Origin: Hyphomonadaceae bacterium
GTDB lineage: Bacteria > Pseudomonadota > Alphaproteobacteria > Caulobacterales > Aquidulcibacteraceae
Reading direction: 5' to 3'
Length of the DNA stretch: 50,920 nt
Assembly: GCA_019753175.1 (NCBI GenBank)
Contig: JAIELK010000021.1
Location: 1-50,920, forward strand
Part shown: positions 29,313-36,770 of the stretch, one piece after another
Layout of the letters: every line of letters begins with the position of its first letter
How positions within the stretch are numbered: position 1 is the first letter of the stretch
Notes under the pieces: model-generated
What the model was told of the DNA's origin: nothing
Databases searched by the model: none
Seen by the model: the letters and a program-made list of their open reading frames with translations, nothing else
Translations under genes and position numbers: made by a program

Positions 29313-29566
29313 GCGCTTCTCAACAGGGGGTCGAGGGCGCCGCGCGCGTCGAGGTCATGCAGATCGTCGCATCCTCCAACGTGAGTGTCGCCGATGAAGA
29401 TCTGCGGGAACGTTCGCCGGCCAGAACGCGTGATCATCTCTTCTCTCTTGCCCTGATCAAAGGTGGCGTCAATTTCGTGTACCGTCGCCCCCTTGCGCTT
29501 AAGGAGCGTAAGCGCGCGGGAGCAATAAGGGCAAAGCGCCCGCGTATAAACCGTGACTGCGGCCAT
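29309..29566 (-). CDS. grxC: Glutaredoxin 3
   Basis: 85 residues from the ATG at 29566, preceded by GAGG; a TTG nine bases earlier is possible. The dithiol CPYC active site is at residues 12-15, followed by TFPQIFIG (cis-Pro, glutathione binding) and GGCDDL. It reduces protein disulfides and glutathione mixed disulfides in the cytoplasm. It overlaps the nitrilase start by 4 bases. Confidence 0.94.
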   Translation of the reverse strand: MAAVTVYTRALCPYCSRALTLLKRKGATVHEIDATFDQGKREEMITRSGRRTFPQIFIGDTHVGGCDDLHDLDARGALDPLLRSA

Positions 29567-29582
29567 CCGACTCAACCTCGTG

Positions 29583-30344
29583 TCACGCCAGAATATCGGT
29601 AGGCCGCACGACGCGCGCCAGGGTCAGTCCATGCACTTCTGCAACGCCAGCCTTCCGAAGCGCGCGCGCGCAAGCCTCCAAGGTGGCCCCAGTAGTCAGA
29701 ACGTCATCCACCACGACAACAATCTTGCCGTCGAAACGACCCGCCGCCTTGATCGCCCCGCCCACGTTCCGCCTCCGTTCGGACGCCGACAACCCCTCTT
29801 GGCTGCGTCTGCGTTTCACGCGCCGCAAGGCCGCTGGTTTCCATGGCACACCAGAAGCGCGGCTGAGCGCTTGCGCAAGCCACGCTGCCTGATTGAACGA
29901 GCGCGCCGCGAGCCGGGTCCAGTGCATGGGGGCGGGTGTGAGGAAGTCGGCACGTCCCAAGGCATCCCGCCCCGCCGCCGCCATCCACTCTGCAAAGACC
30001 GGCAAGCCGTCCCGCCGTCCGCCGCGTTTAAGGTCGAGGATGAGTTTTCTGGCGTGGTCGTCATAGCTCAGCGCCGCACGCGCCGTGTCGTAGGCGGGTT
30101 CGCGCCCCGCACACGCGCCGCAAACCGCCTCGGGGCCCTCGTCCCGCGGCAACGGAAACCCGCATCGCACGCACCAGGGAGCGCCCAAAAAGCCCAGTTC
30201 GCCCCAGAGCTCTGGCTCAATGACACCGGGCCGCTCGACGCTCGCCTCGGACAGCAGTGAGCGCGGCGGCCAAATGACGTCCGCCACCCGCGAAAGCGTG
30301 CTGCGTTTTCCAAACCGGCGGATTGCGCGATAGGATTGGCTCAT
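29583..30344 (-). CDS. comF: ComF family phosphoribosyltransferase-like protein
   Basis: About 253 residues. A zinc-finger-like cluster (Cys58, Cys61, Cys75, Cys78) precedes the phosphoribosyltransferase domain, whose PRPP loop reads VVVVDDVLTTGAT. ComF proteins are cytoplasmic and linked to DNA uptake and single-strand DNA handling with ComEC-type systems; this genome also has comEC. The ATG at 30344 uses the same CATG as the divergent methyltransferase start, so one start is probably wrong. A GTG at 30287 would leave 55 bases for promoters. Confidence 0.88.
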   Translation of the reverse strand: MSQSYRAIRRFGKRSTLSRVADVIWPPRSLLSEASVERPGVIEPELWGELGFLGAPWCVRCGFPLPRDEGPEAVCGACAGREPAYDTARAALSYDDHARKLILDLKRGGRRDGLPVFAEWMAAAGRDALGRADFLTPAPMHWTRLAARSFNQAAWLAQALSRASGVPWKPAALRRVKRRRSQEGLSASERRRNVGGAIKAAGRFDGKIVVVVDDVLTTGATLEACARALRKAGVAEVHGLTLARVVRPTDILA

Positions 30345-31236
30345 GGCGCCAGCGGCTCCCCACCCATTCGAGCCACGGCTCGTGCGCATGCGCAAGCGCC
30401 GCGCCGCGCGCACGTTTCACGACGCGGCCTTTCTGCATCACCGCGCCGCCGCCGATCTTGCCGATCGGCTCGAAGCCATCCCGCGTCCATTCAAGCGCGC
30501 GCTTGCTATCGGCGGCAGTGGCGTTTTTTTGACCGAACTCGCTCTCCGGCCAGGGTTGAAGGCGCGCATTGAGAGCGTCGTGAACGCCGACCTGCACACG
30601 GGCGATGTCCTTATCGACTTGGACCGACTGCCGTTTCAGGACGGATCGTTCGATCTCATCGTTTCTCCGCTGTTGCTGCATTGGGTCAACGACCTTCCCG
30701 GTGTGCTCATCCAGCTGCGCCGTGCACTCAAGCCAGATGGCCTCTTGTTGGCGTCGCTCTTCGGGGGGCAAACACTGCATGAGCTCCGTACGTCGTTGAT
30801 TGAAGCCGAAGCCGAACTGACCGGCGGCGCTGGCCTGAGGGTTGCGCCGTTCGCGCACTTGCAAGATGTCGCCCATCTCCTGCAGCGCGCGGGCTTTGCC
30901 CTGCCCGCCGCCGATCGCGACCTCATCACCGTTCGCTATGCGGAGCCGATGCGTCTGCTGGCGGATCTACGTTCCATGGGTGAGACCGCCGCGTTTGCTC
31001 AACGCAGCTCCAGAGGACTTAGTCGCCGCGTCCTGGCGCGGACATCCGATATTTACCGCGAACGTTTCTCCGACACCGACGGCCGGGTTCGCGCAACGTT
31101 TGAGGTTCTGACGGCGACTGGCTGGTCACCGCACGAAAGCCAACAGCAGCCTTTGAAGCCTGGCAGCGCCGAGGCGCGACTTGCGGACGCACTCGGCGTC
31201 CGAGAACACAAGACTGGCGACAAGGCGGGCGCATGA
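30343..31236 (+). CDS. Class I SAM-dependent methyltransferase-like protein (NDUFAF5/BioC-like)
   Basis: 297 residues. The N-terminal RMRKRRAARTFHDAAFLHHRAA segment and the SFDLIVSPLLLHWVNDLPG block match the bacterial relatives of mitochondrial NDUFAF5, which hydroxylates an arginine of complex I; BioC is the other close relative. The usual glycine-rich SAM motif reads AIGGSG. It starts divergently from comF and overlaps the DUF1905 gene by 4 bases. The reaction cannot be settled from sequence. Confidence 0.82.
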   Translation: MAPAAPHPFEPRLVRMRKRRAARTFHDAAFLHHRAAADLADRLEAIPRPFKRALAIGGSGVFLTELALRPGLKARIESVVNADLHTGDVLIDLDRLPFQDGSFDLIVSPLLLHWVNDLPGVLIQLRRALKPDGLLLASLFGGQTLHELRTSLIEAEAELTGGAGLRVAPFAHLQDVAHLLQRAGFALPAADRDLITVRYAEPMRLLADLRSMGETAAFAQRSSRGLSRRVLARTSDIYRERFSDTDGRVRATFEVLTATGWSPHESQQQPLKPGSAEARLADALGVREHKTGDKAGA

Positions 31237-31532
31237 GCGCCCGCCTCACCTTCAAAGCAAAGCTTTGGCGTCATTCGGGCGATGGCGCTTGGTATTTCGT
31301 GACCCTGCCCGTGTCCACCGCGCAAGACCTCCGCGCACTGACCCGGGGTCTTCGCAACGCCTTTGGCTCGCTGCGCGTCATCGCCACGATCGGCGCCACC
31401 ACGTGGCGTACCGCTCTGTTCGCCGACAGCAAGGCAGCCTCTTTTCTCCTGCCGGTCAAAGCGGAGGTGCGACGCCGCGAACGCATCGGTCATGACGATG
31501 TTGTCGACGCGAACCTGGAGATCGATCTTTAG
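31233..31532 (+). CDS. DUF1905 domain protein
   Basis: 99 residues, a single small beta-barrel-like DUF1905 domain. The pattern FKAKLWRHSGDGAWYFVTLP near the N-terminus and the WRTALF/LPVKAEVR segments are typical. The function is not known. It is translationally coupled to the methyltransferase gene (ATGA), and its stop overlaps the end of coq7 on the other strand by 4 bases. Confidence 0.85.
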   Translation: MSARLTFKAKLWRHSGDGAWYFVTLPVSTAQDLRALTRGLRNAFGSLRVIATIGATTWRTALFADSKAASFLLPVKAEVRRRERIGHDDVVDANLEIDL

Positions 31533-32089
31533 ATCTTCTCTGAAATGCGAATGGCGGCCCGGCAGCCGATGCGTATCAGAGTCGAAAGGACAGCGTAGCC
31601 AGGAGCGCTGCGAGCCCCTTGCTCGACGGCTGTATCCTTGTGCGCGATCTCGTCCTCGCGGAAGCGATCAATCACGGCCTTCAATTCGCCATCCAGGTCC
31701 GCCAGTTCGCGGCTCTGGGCGCCGTAGTGCTCTTCGATCACCTCTTCGACCGCTTCAGTGCAGGCATGAGCCGCGCGCTCGCCCATTAACGCGGTGAACG
31801 CACCGAGCCCAAACCCGGCGACGCGCCAAACAGGCGCCATCGCGGTTGGGCGCACCCCGTGCTCGGCGATCAGGCGATCAAACGTTTTGAGGTGCTCCTG
31901 CTCGCCCGCCTCCATATCGCCGATAATGCGCGCAGCGTGCGCCTTTCCGGCAATGCGATCGAACACGGCGCGCTGGCCGCGGTAGATCTGAACGGCGCCA
32001 TACTCCCCGGCGTGATCGACGCGAATCATTTCAGCGAGCCGTCGCTGCCTTACGCCTTCGCCCGGAAAGGGGCGCGATTGCGCGCTCAC
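31529..32089 (-). CDS. coq7: Demethoxyubiquinone hydroxylase (COQ7 family)
   Basis: 186 residues from the GTG at 32089, which overlaps the dsbB stop (GTGA); a TTG 18 bases upstream is a weaker alternative. The ferritin-like diiron fold is seen in IRVDHAGEYGAVQIY, DMEAGEQEHL and the C-terminal EEVIEEHY/EDEIAHKD helices, which carry the Glu and His iron ligands. It hydroxylates C6 of the ubiquinone ring, the penultimate step of ubiquinone synthesis, at the inner membrane. Confidence 0.94.
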   Translation of the reverse strand: MSAQSRPFPGEGVRQRRLAEMIRVDHAGEYGAVQIYRGQRAVFDRIAGKAHAARIIGDMEAGEQEHLKTFDRLIAEHGVRPTAMAPVWRVAGFGLGAFTALMGERAAHACTEAVEEVIEEHYGAQSRELADLDGELKAVIDRFREDEIAHKDTAVEQGARSAPGYAVLSTLIRIGCRAAIRISEKI

Positions 32090-32577
32090 GCTTTGCGCTC
32101 CGGCCAAACCGCGACCGCCAAAGTAGCGATCGCTAACGCCACAGAGATCAGCGCGTTGTAACCCGCCATCGAGACGCCAAACATCTGCCAGGCGATTTCG
32201 TCACACGCTGGCGCGCTGACCGGGCCGTCGAAGTCGAGAGGGCGGATGTCGTCCCAGTTAATTCGCGTATCGCACTGCGCCACCACCCAATGCTGCTCCA
32301 CCGCAACATGATAGGCGGCTTGAGCGAAACTGCCGAACAGCACCAGCCCGATCACAAGCAAAGCCCAGCGGGCCAAACCCGGCTTGAAATGAAGCAGGAC
32401 CACAGCCGCCGCTGAAAGCCCCGCGGCTCCCCAATGCCAATTGCGTTGGTCAAGGCAAAGCGGGCACGGCTGAAGCCCGCCGAAATACTGGAAAGCATGC
32501 GCGCCGGCGAGCAGCGCAGTCGAGCCCAGCAGCGTTATCAGAGGCCATCGCTGGCGCAGCGTCGGCATCGACATCAT
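32086..32577 (-). CDS. dsbB: Disulfide bond formation protein DsbB
   Basis: 163 residues with four membrane segments. The first periplasmic cysteine pair is CPLC (Cys38, Cys41); the second pair lies in the loop AQCDTR...APACDE (about 102 and 128). DsbB reoxidises DsbA and passes electrons to ubiquinone, and its stop overlaps the start of the ubiquinone-synthesis gene coq7. An ATG three bases downstream of the chosen start is equally possible. Confidence 0.9.
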   Translation of the reverse strand: MMSMPTLRQRWPLITLLGSTALLAGAHAFQYFGGLQPCPLCLDQRNWHWGAAGLSAAAVVLLHFKPGLARWALLVIGLVLFGSFAQAAYHVAVEQHWVVAQCDTRINWDDIRPLDFDGPVSAPACDEIAWQMFGVSMAGYNALISVALAIATLAVAVWPERKA

Positions 32578-32629
32578 GGCGAGAGCCTAGTCGAGGGGAC
32601 GGCGATAGGCACTATCCTTGGCGCCGCAC

Positions 32630-33289
32630 TCATCGCCCGAACCAATCCAACACCCAGGGCGCGCGCTCTGAAACAAGTTGCACTGCAAAGCCCGCGCCCA
32701 GAAATAGCCCGCCCACGAGCACGGTAAGCAGCCCCACCCATGCGGCGGCCACCGCAGCGCCCAAAGCGGCGAACACACCATCCCGCTGGATCAATCCGAT
32801 CGACATGATTGTCAGCGCCACGGAAGGAATTGTGTTCGTGATGGGCAGCATGACTGTCACCGCAGCCAAGGCCATGAACAGCGCCACAAAGCGTTCACCA
32901 AGGCCGCTGGCGAGGAACGTCAAACGCGGTCGCGCCAAGCGCTCGGTCCAACTGAGCCGCTTGTCGGCAAATCCGGCAATCGCCGTGATCCAGCTCTTAT
33001 TCACCTGCCTACGCATGAACCAGCCCGGCAACCAGGGTTCGCGGCGGCCGATCAGAACCTGCAGGGCTAGAAGCGCGATCGGGATAGCGATGATCTGTGC
33101 CCCAGGCAGCCCCGGCACCAAACATGGGATGGCCAGCACCAGGATCAGCAATCCGAAGGCGCGTTCGTCCAGGCGGTCGACAATGGCCGCGACCGAGAGC
33201 CCCTCCTGCCCCGCAACCTCATCAATTTGGCGAAGGACACCCACAAAACTCTGGCTTGGTTCGTCGCGGACGTCTTGAGCGGCGGTCAT
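32630..33289 (-). CDS. exoD: ExoD family membrane protein
   Basis: 219 residues with about four hydrophobic segments (near 45-65, 75-85, 135-155 and 170-205). The N-terminal soluble region contains GLSVAAIVDRLDERAFGLLILVL, and the middle has PGAQIIAIPIALLALQ. Both match the ExoD family, first linked to exopolysaccharide production and alkali tolerance in Sinorhizobium. The biochemical role is unknown. It is the last intact core gene before the integrated element. Confidence 0.88.
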   Translation of the reverse strand: MTAAQDVRDEPSQSFVGVLRQIDEVAGQEGLSVAAIVDRLDERAFGLLILVLAIPCLVPGLPGAQIIAIPIALLALQVLIGRREPWLPGWFMRRQVNKSWITAIAGFADKRLSWTERLARPRLTFLASGLGERFVALFMALAAVTVMLPITNTIPSVALTIMSIGLIQRDGVFAALGAAVAAAWVGLLTVLVGGLFLGAGFAVQLVSERAPWVLDWFGR

Positions 33290-33359
33290 GGAAGTTCCGG
33301 AAACAGTGCGCGGCGATCACTAGCCGGCCGGGAGGCCCCACGCCAGGGGCGCACGCCGT

Positions 33360-33387
33360 TTGACAGGGCAGGTTCTGCCTCTTAACC
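33360..33387 (+). promoter_or_regulatory. Probable native promoter of the split tRNA-Leu gene
   Basis: TTGACA (33360-33365) and a weak -10 TTAACC (33382-33387) are 16 bases apart and end 28 bases before the tRNA 5' end. With the tRNA cut in half, any transcript from here now reads toward the integrase gene. Confidence 0.4.
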
Positions 33388-33415
33388 CTCCTGCCCCGCG
33401 CCGTTGGAACAGCGT

Positions 33416-33454
33416 GCCCCAGTGGCGGAATCGGTAGACGCAGCAGACTCAAAA
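33416..33454 (+). pseudogene. tRNA-Leu(CAA), 5' half only; integration junction
   Basis: GCCCCAG starts an acceptor stem. A normal Leu-type D-arm follows, then the anticodon stem GCAGA and the loop CTCAAAA with anticodon CAA. After the loop the expected TCTGC stem partner is missing: the sequence switches to AT-rich element DNA (GCTAAATC). No matching 3' half is seen elsewhere in the window. This marks the left end of the integrated element, with crossover in the anticodon loop. Confidence 0.8.
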
Positions 33455-33474
33455 GCTAAATCTAATCCGATTTC

Positions 33475-33504
33475 TTGACAAAAAACGCTTATTTTTGCTA
33501 TACT
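33475..33504 (+). promoter_or_regulatory. Strong sigma-70 type promoter for the integrase gene
   Basis: TTGACA (33475-33480), an 18-base spacer and TATACT (33499-33504): a perfect -35 and a near-perfect -10, 20 bases inside the element end. It points at the integrase gene 87 bases downstream. In an excised circle it would face away from the junction. Confidence 0.75.
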
Positions 33505-33531
33505 TAAGAGGTGATGTTCAGAGAAGGTCTC

Positions 33532-33560
33532 TGGACACACAGTGGACACACTGGACACAC
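33532..33560 (+). repeat. Three direct repeats of TGGACACAC
   Basis: Exact copies lie at 33532-33540, 33543-33551 and 33552-33560 (offsets 11 and 9), between the integrase promoter and start codon. They could be arm-type binding sites of the integrase or operator sites for a regulator. Their position in the integrase leader suits both. Confidence 0.7.
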
Positions 33561-33590
33561 TTTTAAGGGCGCAGAACGCGCGCGACAGTA

Positions 33591-34769
33591 ATGAGCACGC
33601 AAACACACGAGATCATGGGCGGCAAAGTCCTCGTCTATCGGCGAGAGCGAAGCCAATACTGGCAATGCTACTCACGCTTTGACGGACGCAAGTGGCGCGT
33701 ATCGACGAAAACCGACAGTCTCTCGCACGCCAAGGATTTCGCAGAGGATTGGTATCTTGAACTTCGCGGCAAAGCGAAGGCCGGAATCCTCAAAGGCGGC
33801 AAGCGCTTCAAGGATGCCGCCGAGAAATTCCTGATCGAGTATCCCATCATCACGGAAGGGCAGCGCTCGGAAAGCTGGATCAAGCAGTACGAGACCAAGC
33901 TGAACGCAATCATTCTGCCCTATCTGGGCAACAAGTACCTCGCCGACATCGACGAGCAGACCATCCAAGAATATCGCATCCACCGCGCCAAAACCTGCAA
34001 GACAGGCAAACCGCCGTCGCGCAGCACTCTCCACCAAGAGATTGTCGCCATTCGGCAGGTGCTCAAAACCGCCAAGCGGAACGGTTGGATTCAGCACTTG
34101 CCCGATCTGTCCATGCCGTACAAAGCGGCGGGCAAGATCAGCCGCCGCGCATGGTTCTCGCCCGAAGAATATAAGACGCTGTATGAGGCGACGCGAGATC
34201 GCATCGAGAACCCACGGCACAATCGAGGCCGATGGGTCAAGGAAGCCGAAGACCTGCACGACTACGTGCTGTTCATGGCCAACACCGGCTTGCGCCCCGA
34301 CGAAGCGGCGAACTTAGAACTCCGCGATATAACTGTCGTGGGCAGCGGCAAGAACAGCATCTTGGAAATCGACGTGCGCGGGAAGCGCGGCGTGGGCTAC
34401 TGCAAGAGCACTCACAACGCCGTTTTTCCCTTCCAGCGAACCGTCAAGCGCAAGGGGCTGACGAACCCGACTGACAAGGTGTTCGGCAAGCCGCAGCGCG
34501 AACTCCTGAACACCATCCTTGAAGAAACCAACCTGAAATTCGACCGCGACGGTCAGCGCCGCACGGCCTACAGCCTGCGGCACACCTACATCTGCCTTCG
34601 CCTGATCGAAGGCGCTGACATCTATTCGGTCGCCAAGAACTGCCGCACCAGCGTGGAAATGATCCAAAAATTCTACGCCAACCACATCAAGGACATGATC
34701 GACGCAGAGCGTCTCAACGTCCGCAAGCCGAAGGCCAAAGCCAAAAAACCTGCCAAAAGAAAGACTTAA
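33591..34769 (+). CDS. int: Tyrosine-recombinase integrase
   Basis: 392 residues. An N-terminal arm-binding-like region (about 1-75) is followed by a SAM-like core-binding domain (about 75-175) and a catalytic domain (about 185-370). The catalytic residues are Arg235 (NTGLRPDEAANLEL), Lys266 or nearby in the RGKR turn, Arg330 (YSLRHTY) and nucleophile Tyr362 (KFYANH). The first His of the HxxR box is Tyr327, and the usual GH before the nucleophile is replaced by CR (351-352), variations seen in some integrases. It is adjacent to the split tRNA, its presumed target. The C-terminal tail is very Lys-rich. Confidence 0.92.
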   Translation: MSTQTHEIMGGKVLVYRRERSQYWQCYSRFDGRKWRVSTKTDSLSHAKDFAEDWYLELRGKAKAGILKGGKRFKDAAEKFLIEYPIITEGQRSESWIKQYETKLNAIILPYLGNKYLADIDEQTIQEYRIHRAKTCKTGKPPSRSTLHQEIVAIRQVLKTAKRNGWIQHLPDLSMPYKAAGKISRRAWFSPEEYKTLYEATRDRIENPRHNRGRWVKEAEDLHDYVLFMANTGLRPDEAANLELRDITVVGSGKNSILEIDVRGKRGVGYCKSTHNAVFPFQRTVKRKGLTNPTDKVFGKPQRELLNTILEETNLKFDRDGQRRTAYSLRHTYICLRLIEGADIYSVAKNCRTSVEMIQKFYANHIKDMIDAERLNVRKPKAKAKKPAKRKT

Positions 34770-34775
34770 ATACTG

Positions 34776-34805
34776 TTGAAGAAACAACCGCTTGTGCGCT
34801 AAGAT
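34776..34805 (+). promoter_or_regulatory. Promoter of the element-borne tRNA-Leu
   Basis: TTGAAG (34776-34781), an 18-base spacer and TAAGAT (34800-34805) begin 6 bases after the integrase stop and end 9 bases before the tRNA. The spacing fits transcription starting almost at the tRNA 5' end, independent of the integrase. Confidence 0.5.
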
Positions 34806-34814
34806 GCATACCTT

Positions 34815-34899
34815 GCCCCTGTGGTGGAACTGGTAGACGCGCCGGATTCAAAATCCGGTACCGCAAGGTGTGTCGGTTCGATTCCGACCGGGGGCACCA
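34815..34899 (+). tRNA. tRNA-Leu (anticodon CAA), complete
   Basis: 85 bases including encoded CCA. The acceptor GCCCCTG pairs with CGGGGGC (one G-U). The anticodon stem is CCGGA/TCCGG with loop TTCAAAA, so the anticodon is CAA. A long variable arm typical of tRNA-Leu is present, and the T-arm is GTCGG-TTCGATT-CCGAC. The sequence differs clearly from the split tRNA-Leu 1.4 kb upstream, whose 5' half cannot pair with this 3' half (mismatches in acceptor and anticodon stems). It therefore looks like a separate, element-carried gene. Confidence 0.95.
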
Positions 34900-35060
34900 C
34901 CTCTAAAATCTCGTTTTCTTGAGTCGGCAGAACTGCCCGACGGCGAACGGCGTAAGAGAGTTGAACAACTCGGTCCGTGAGCCCGCGAAGTGAAGCTTGA
35001 ACAGGCTGAACGGTGGCCGAAGGCGAACCGAACGGTGAGCGGCCATCGCAAACGGAAAAG
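34900..35060. other. Gap between tRNA-Leu and the ars operon
   Basis: 161 bases after the tRNA. I see no convincing gene, promoter or repeat of the tRNA end here, and no clear intrinsic terminator for the convergent ars operon. Confidence 0.5.
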
Positions 35061-35732
35061 CTATTCCTTCGATTCTTTGAGAATCCAACCGAACACAACG
35101 GCAGCGACAAGCGCGCCGACCAGTTGCGCGCCGATGAAAGTTGGCGCGGACGCGGGCGCTATGCCCGCAAAGGTGTTTGAGAAACTTCTAGCAATAGTCA
35201 CAGCAGGATTTGCGAATGACGTTGAGGCCGTGAACCAGTATGCGGCGGTGATGTAGAGACCGACGCCCACGGCCACAAAATCCGGCTTGAAACGTACAGT
35301 CCCCAAAATCGTCGCGACGAGTCCGAAGGTCGCGACGAATTCGGAGAAGGCTTGCGCGGGACCATCCCGCAGCTTCTCCGAGACCTGCATCAGAGGTTCT
35401 GCGAACATCGCGTGCGCGGCGATCACGCCGACAAGTGCGCCCGCGATCTGCACGACCATGTAGAAAAACGCGTCGAGGAAAGGCAACTCGCGCCGCAGCG
35501 TTGCCACCAGCGTCACAGCAGGGTTGAAGTGCGCCCCCGAGATCGGGCCGAATATCGTGATGAGCACGACGAGCGCCGCACCCGTCGCCAGCGTGTTGCC
35601 AAGCAAGGCGAGCGCGACGTTTCCGCCGGAAAGACGCTCGCCCATGATCCCGGAACCAATGACGACAGCCAGCAGAAGCGCGGTTCCGAGCGCTTCGCTG
35701 ACCAGTCGCCTTGTGATGGAGAAACGCGCCAC
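35061..35732 (-). CDS. aqpS: Aquaporin/MIP-family channel of the ars operon (AqpS-like)
   Basis: 223 residues with six membrane segments and two NPA boxes (residues 70-72 in HFNPAVT and 175-177 in FANPAVTIARS). The second NPA is followed by Val, not the Arg that normally forms the selectivity filter, suggesting a wider pore. In Sinorhizobium, AqpS within an ars operon lets arsenite made by ArsC leave the cell down its gradient. Here it is the last gene of arsR-arsI-arsC-aqpS, and no ArsB or Acr3 pump is seen. Arsenic transport is inferred from context and family. Confidence 0.85.
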   Translation of the reverse strand: MARFSITRRLVSEALGTALLLAVVIGSGIMGERLSGGNVALALLGNTLATGAALVVLITIFGPISGAHFNPAVTLVATLRRELPFLDAFFYMVVQIAGALVGVIAAHAMFAEPLMQVSEKLRDGPAQAFSEFVATFGLVATILGTVRFKPDFVAVGVGLYITAAYWFTASTSFANPAVTIARSFSNTFAGIAPASAPTFIGAQLVGALVAAVVFGWILKESKE

Positions 35733-35734
35733 GC

Positions 35735-36286
35735 CTACGGCGTCGGGCCGCTATTTGGCGCGTCAGGTTTGCGCCCGATTTTGTCCATTTCCTGCTTCAC
35801 CGCCAAGCGGTCGAGCGAGGCAATCGGGAGGGCGCACAAGACTTTGATGCGGTTCGCCATCATCCGGTAGGTGTCGGCGAACGCGAGCGCGATTTCAGAA
35901 TCCGTGCCTGTGACCGCCGCAGGATCGGGCAAGCCCCAATGCGCGGCGACGGGTTTACCCGGCCACACAGGGCACGTTTCGTTGGCGGCGTTGTCGCAAA
36001 CGGTGATGATGAAATCGAAATGCACGGCGTCCGCGCCAGCGAACACGTCCCACGATTTCGAGCTGAATTGCGTCGTGTCATAGCCCATGCTGTCCAGCAG
36101 CTTGAGCGTCTGCGGATGCACTTCGCCCTTGGGCATCGAGCCCGCAGAATAGGCTTTGAATTTGCCGTTACCCATACGGTTCATAAGCGCTTCCGCGATA
36201 ACCGAACGCGCGGAATTGCCCGTACAGAGAAATAGTACATTGAAGGGTTTGTCAGGTGTACCCTTGCCTTTGAAGTCATCTTTCAT
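35735..36286 (-). CDS. arsC: Arsenate reductase (low-molecular-weight phosphatase type)
   Basis: 183 residues from the ATG at 36286; the longer open frame upstream is not coding-like. The phosphatase P-loop CTGNSARS carries Cys21 and Arg27. DNAANETCPVWPGKP is typical of the thioredoxin- or mycothiol-coupled LMW-PTP-type ArsC group. It reduces As(V) to As(III) in the cytoplasm. It lies 28 bases after arsI and 2 bases before aqpS, so reduction and export are coupled in one operon. Confidence 0.93.
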   Translation of the reverse strand: MKDDFKGKGTPDKPFNVLFLCTGNSARSVIAEALMNRMGNGKFKAYSAGSMPKGEVHPQTLKLLDSMGYDTTQFSSKSWDVFAGADAVHFDFIITVCDNAANETCPVWPGKPVAAHWGLPDPAAVTGTDSEIALAFADTYRMMANRIKVLCALPIASLDRLAVKQEMDKIGRKPDAPNSGPTP

Positions 36287-36314
36287 GGGAGCCCCACTAA
36301 TGTTGTTTTTGTTG

Positions 36315-36770
36315 TCAACAGCATGCGGCTGCTTTCGTTTTTGTGGTTTCCGTGCCGCAGCACGCCCCTGAAGATTGTTTTTCCTCTGACGCGTCCTCGC
36401 CGTAAGTCGTCGCTTCGCCGTGGGTGAAGAAGGTTTCCCAACGCAAGCCCGACGGATCGGAAACCCACGACTTGTCGGACTTCGCATAGCAGCAGTTTGT
36501 CGCCTCCTGATCGAACGTGTGTTCGCCAGCGGCCTTGAGGCGGTCGGACAGCACGGCCAGTTCGGCGCGGTCATCGACCTGTATGCCGATATGATCGACG
36601 CCGGGGGTGACGCCGCGCGCCGAGATCGCGAAGTTCACGCGGGGGTCTTCAAGCATCCACTTGGCGTAGTCGTCCTTCACGACGGAAGGCTCGACGCCGA
36701 ACAGGGTGGAATAAAAGCCAATCGACTTCGAGAGATCATCGACCGCGACGTGGACGTGCATACGTTTCAT
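36315..36770 (-). CDS. arsI: ArsI/CadI family VOC dioxygenase (C-As lyase)
   Basis: 151 residues from the ATG at 36770, which overlaps the arsR stop (ATGA). The predicted metal ligands are His5, His60 (DHIGIQV) and Glu112. The vicinal pair Cys93-Cys94 in TNCCYAKSDKSW is the arsenical-binding signature of ArsI, which cleaves the C-As bond of trivalent methylarsenicals using Fe(II) and oxygen. The C-terminal tail adds two more vicinal Cys pairs (137-138, 150-151). CadI of mycobacteria is the same family. The family is certain; the substrate is inferred. Confidence 0.9.
   Translation of the reverse strand: MKRMHVHVAVDDLSKSIGFYSTLFGVEPSVVKDDYAKWMLEDPRVNFAISARGVTPGVDHIGIQVDDRAELAVLSDRLKAAGEHTFDQEATNCCYAKSDKSWVSDPSGLRWETFFTHGEATTYGEDASEEKQSSGACCGTETTKTKAAACC

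Noticed and set aside
33416-34769. Group I intron in tRNA-Leu
   Set aside because: Such introns are a few hundred bases and end in the 3' exon. Here the 5' half is followed by a promoter and an integrase gene, and no matching 3' half is found.
34815-34899. Second tRNA-Leu as the right-hand junction of a 1.4-kb integrase-only element
   Set aside because: Joining the upstream 5' half to this 3' half gives mismatches in the acceptor and anticodon stems, so they are not two parts of one gene.
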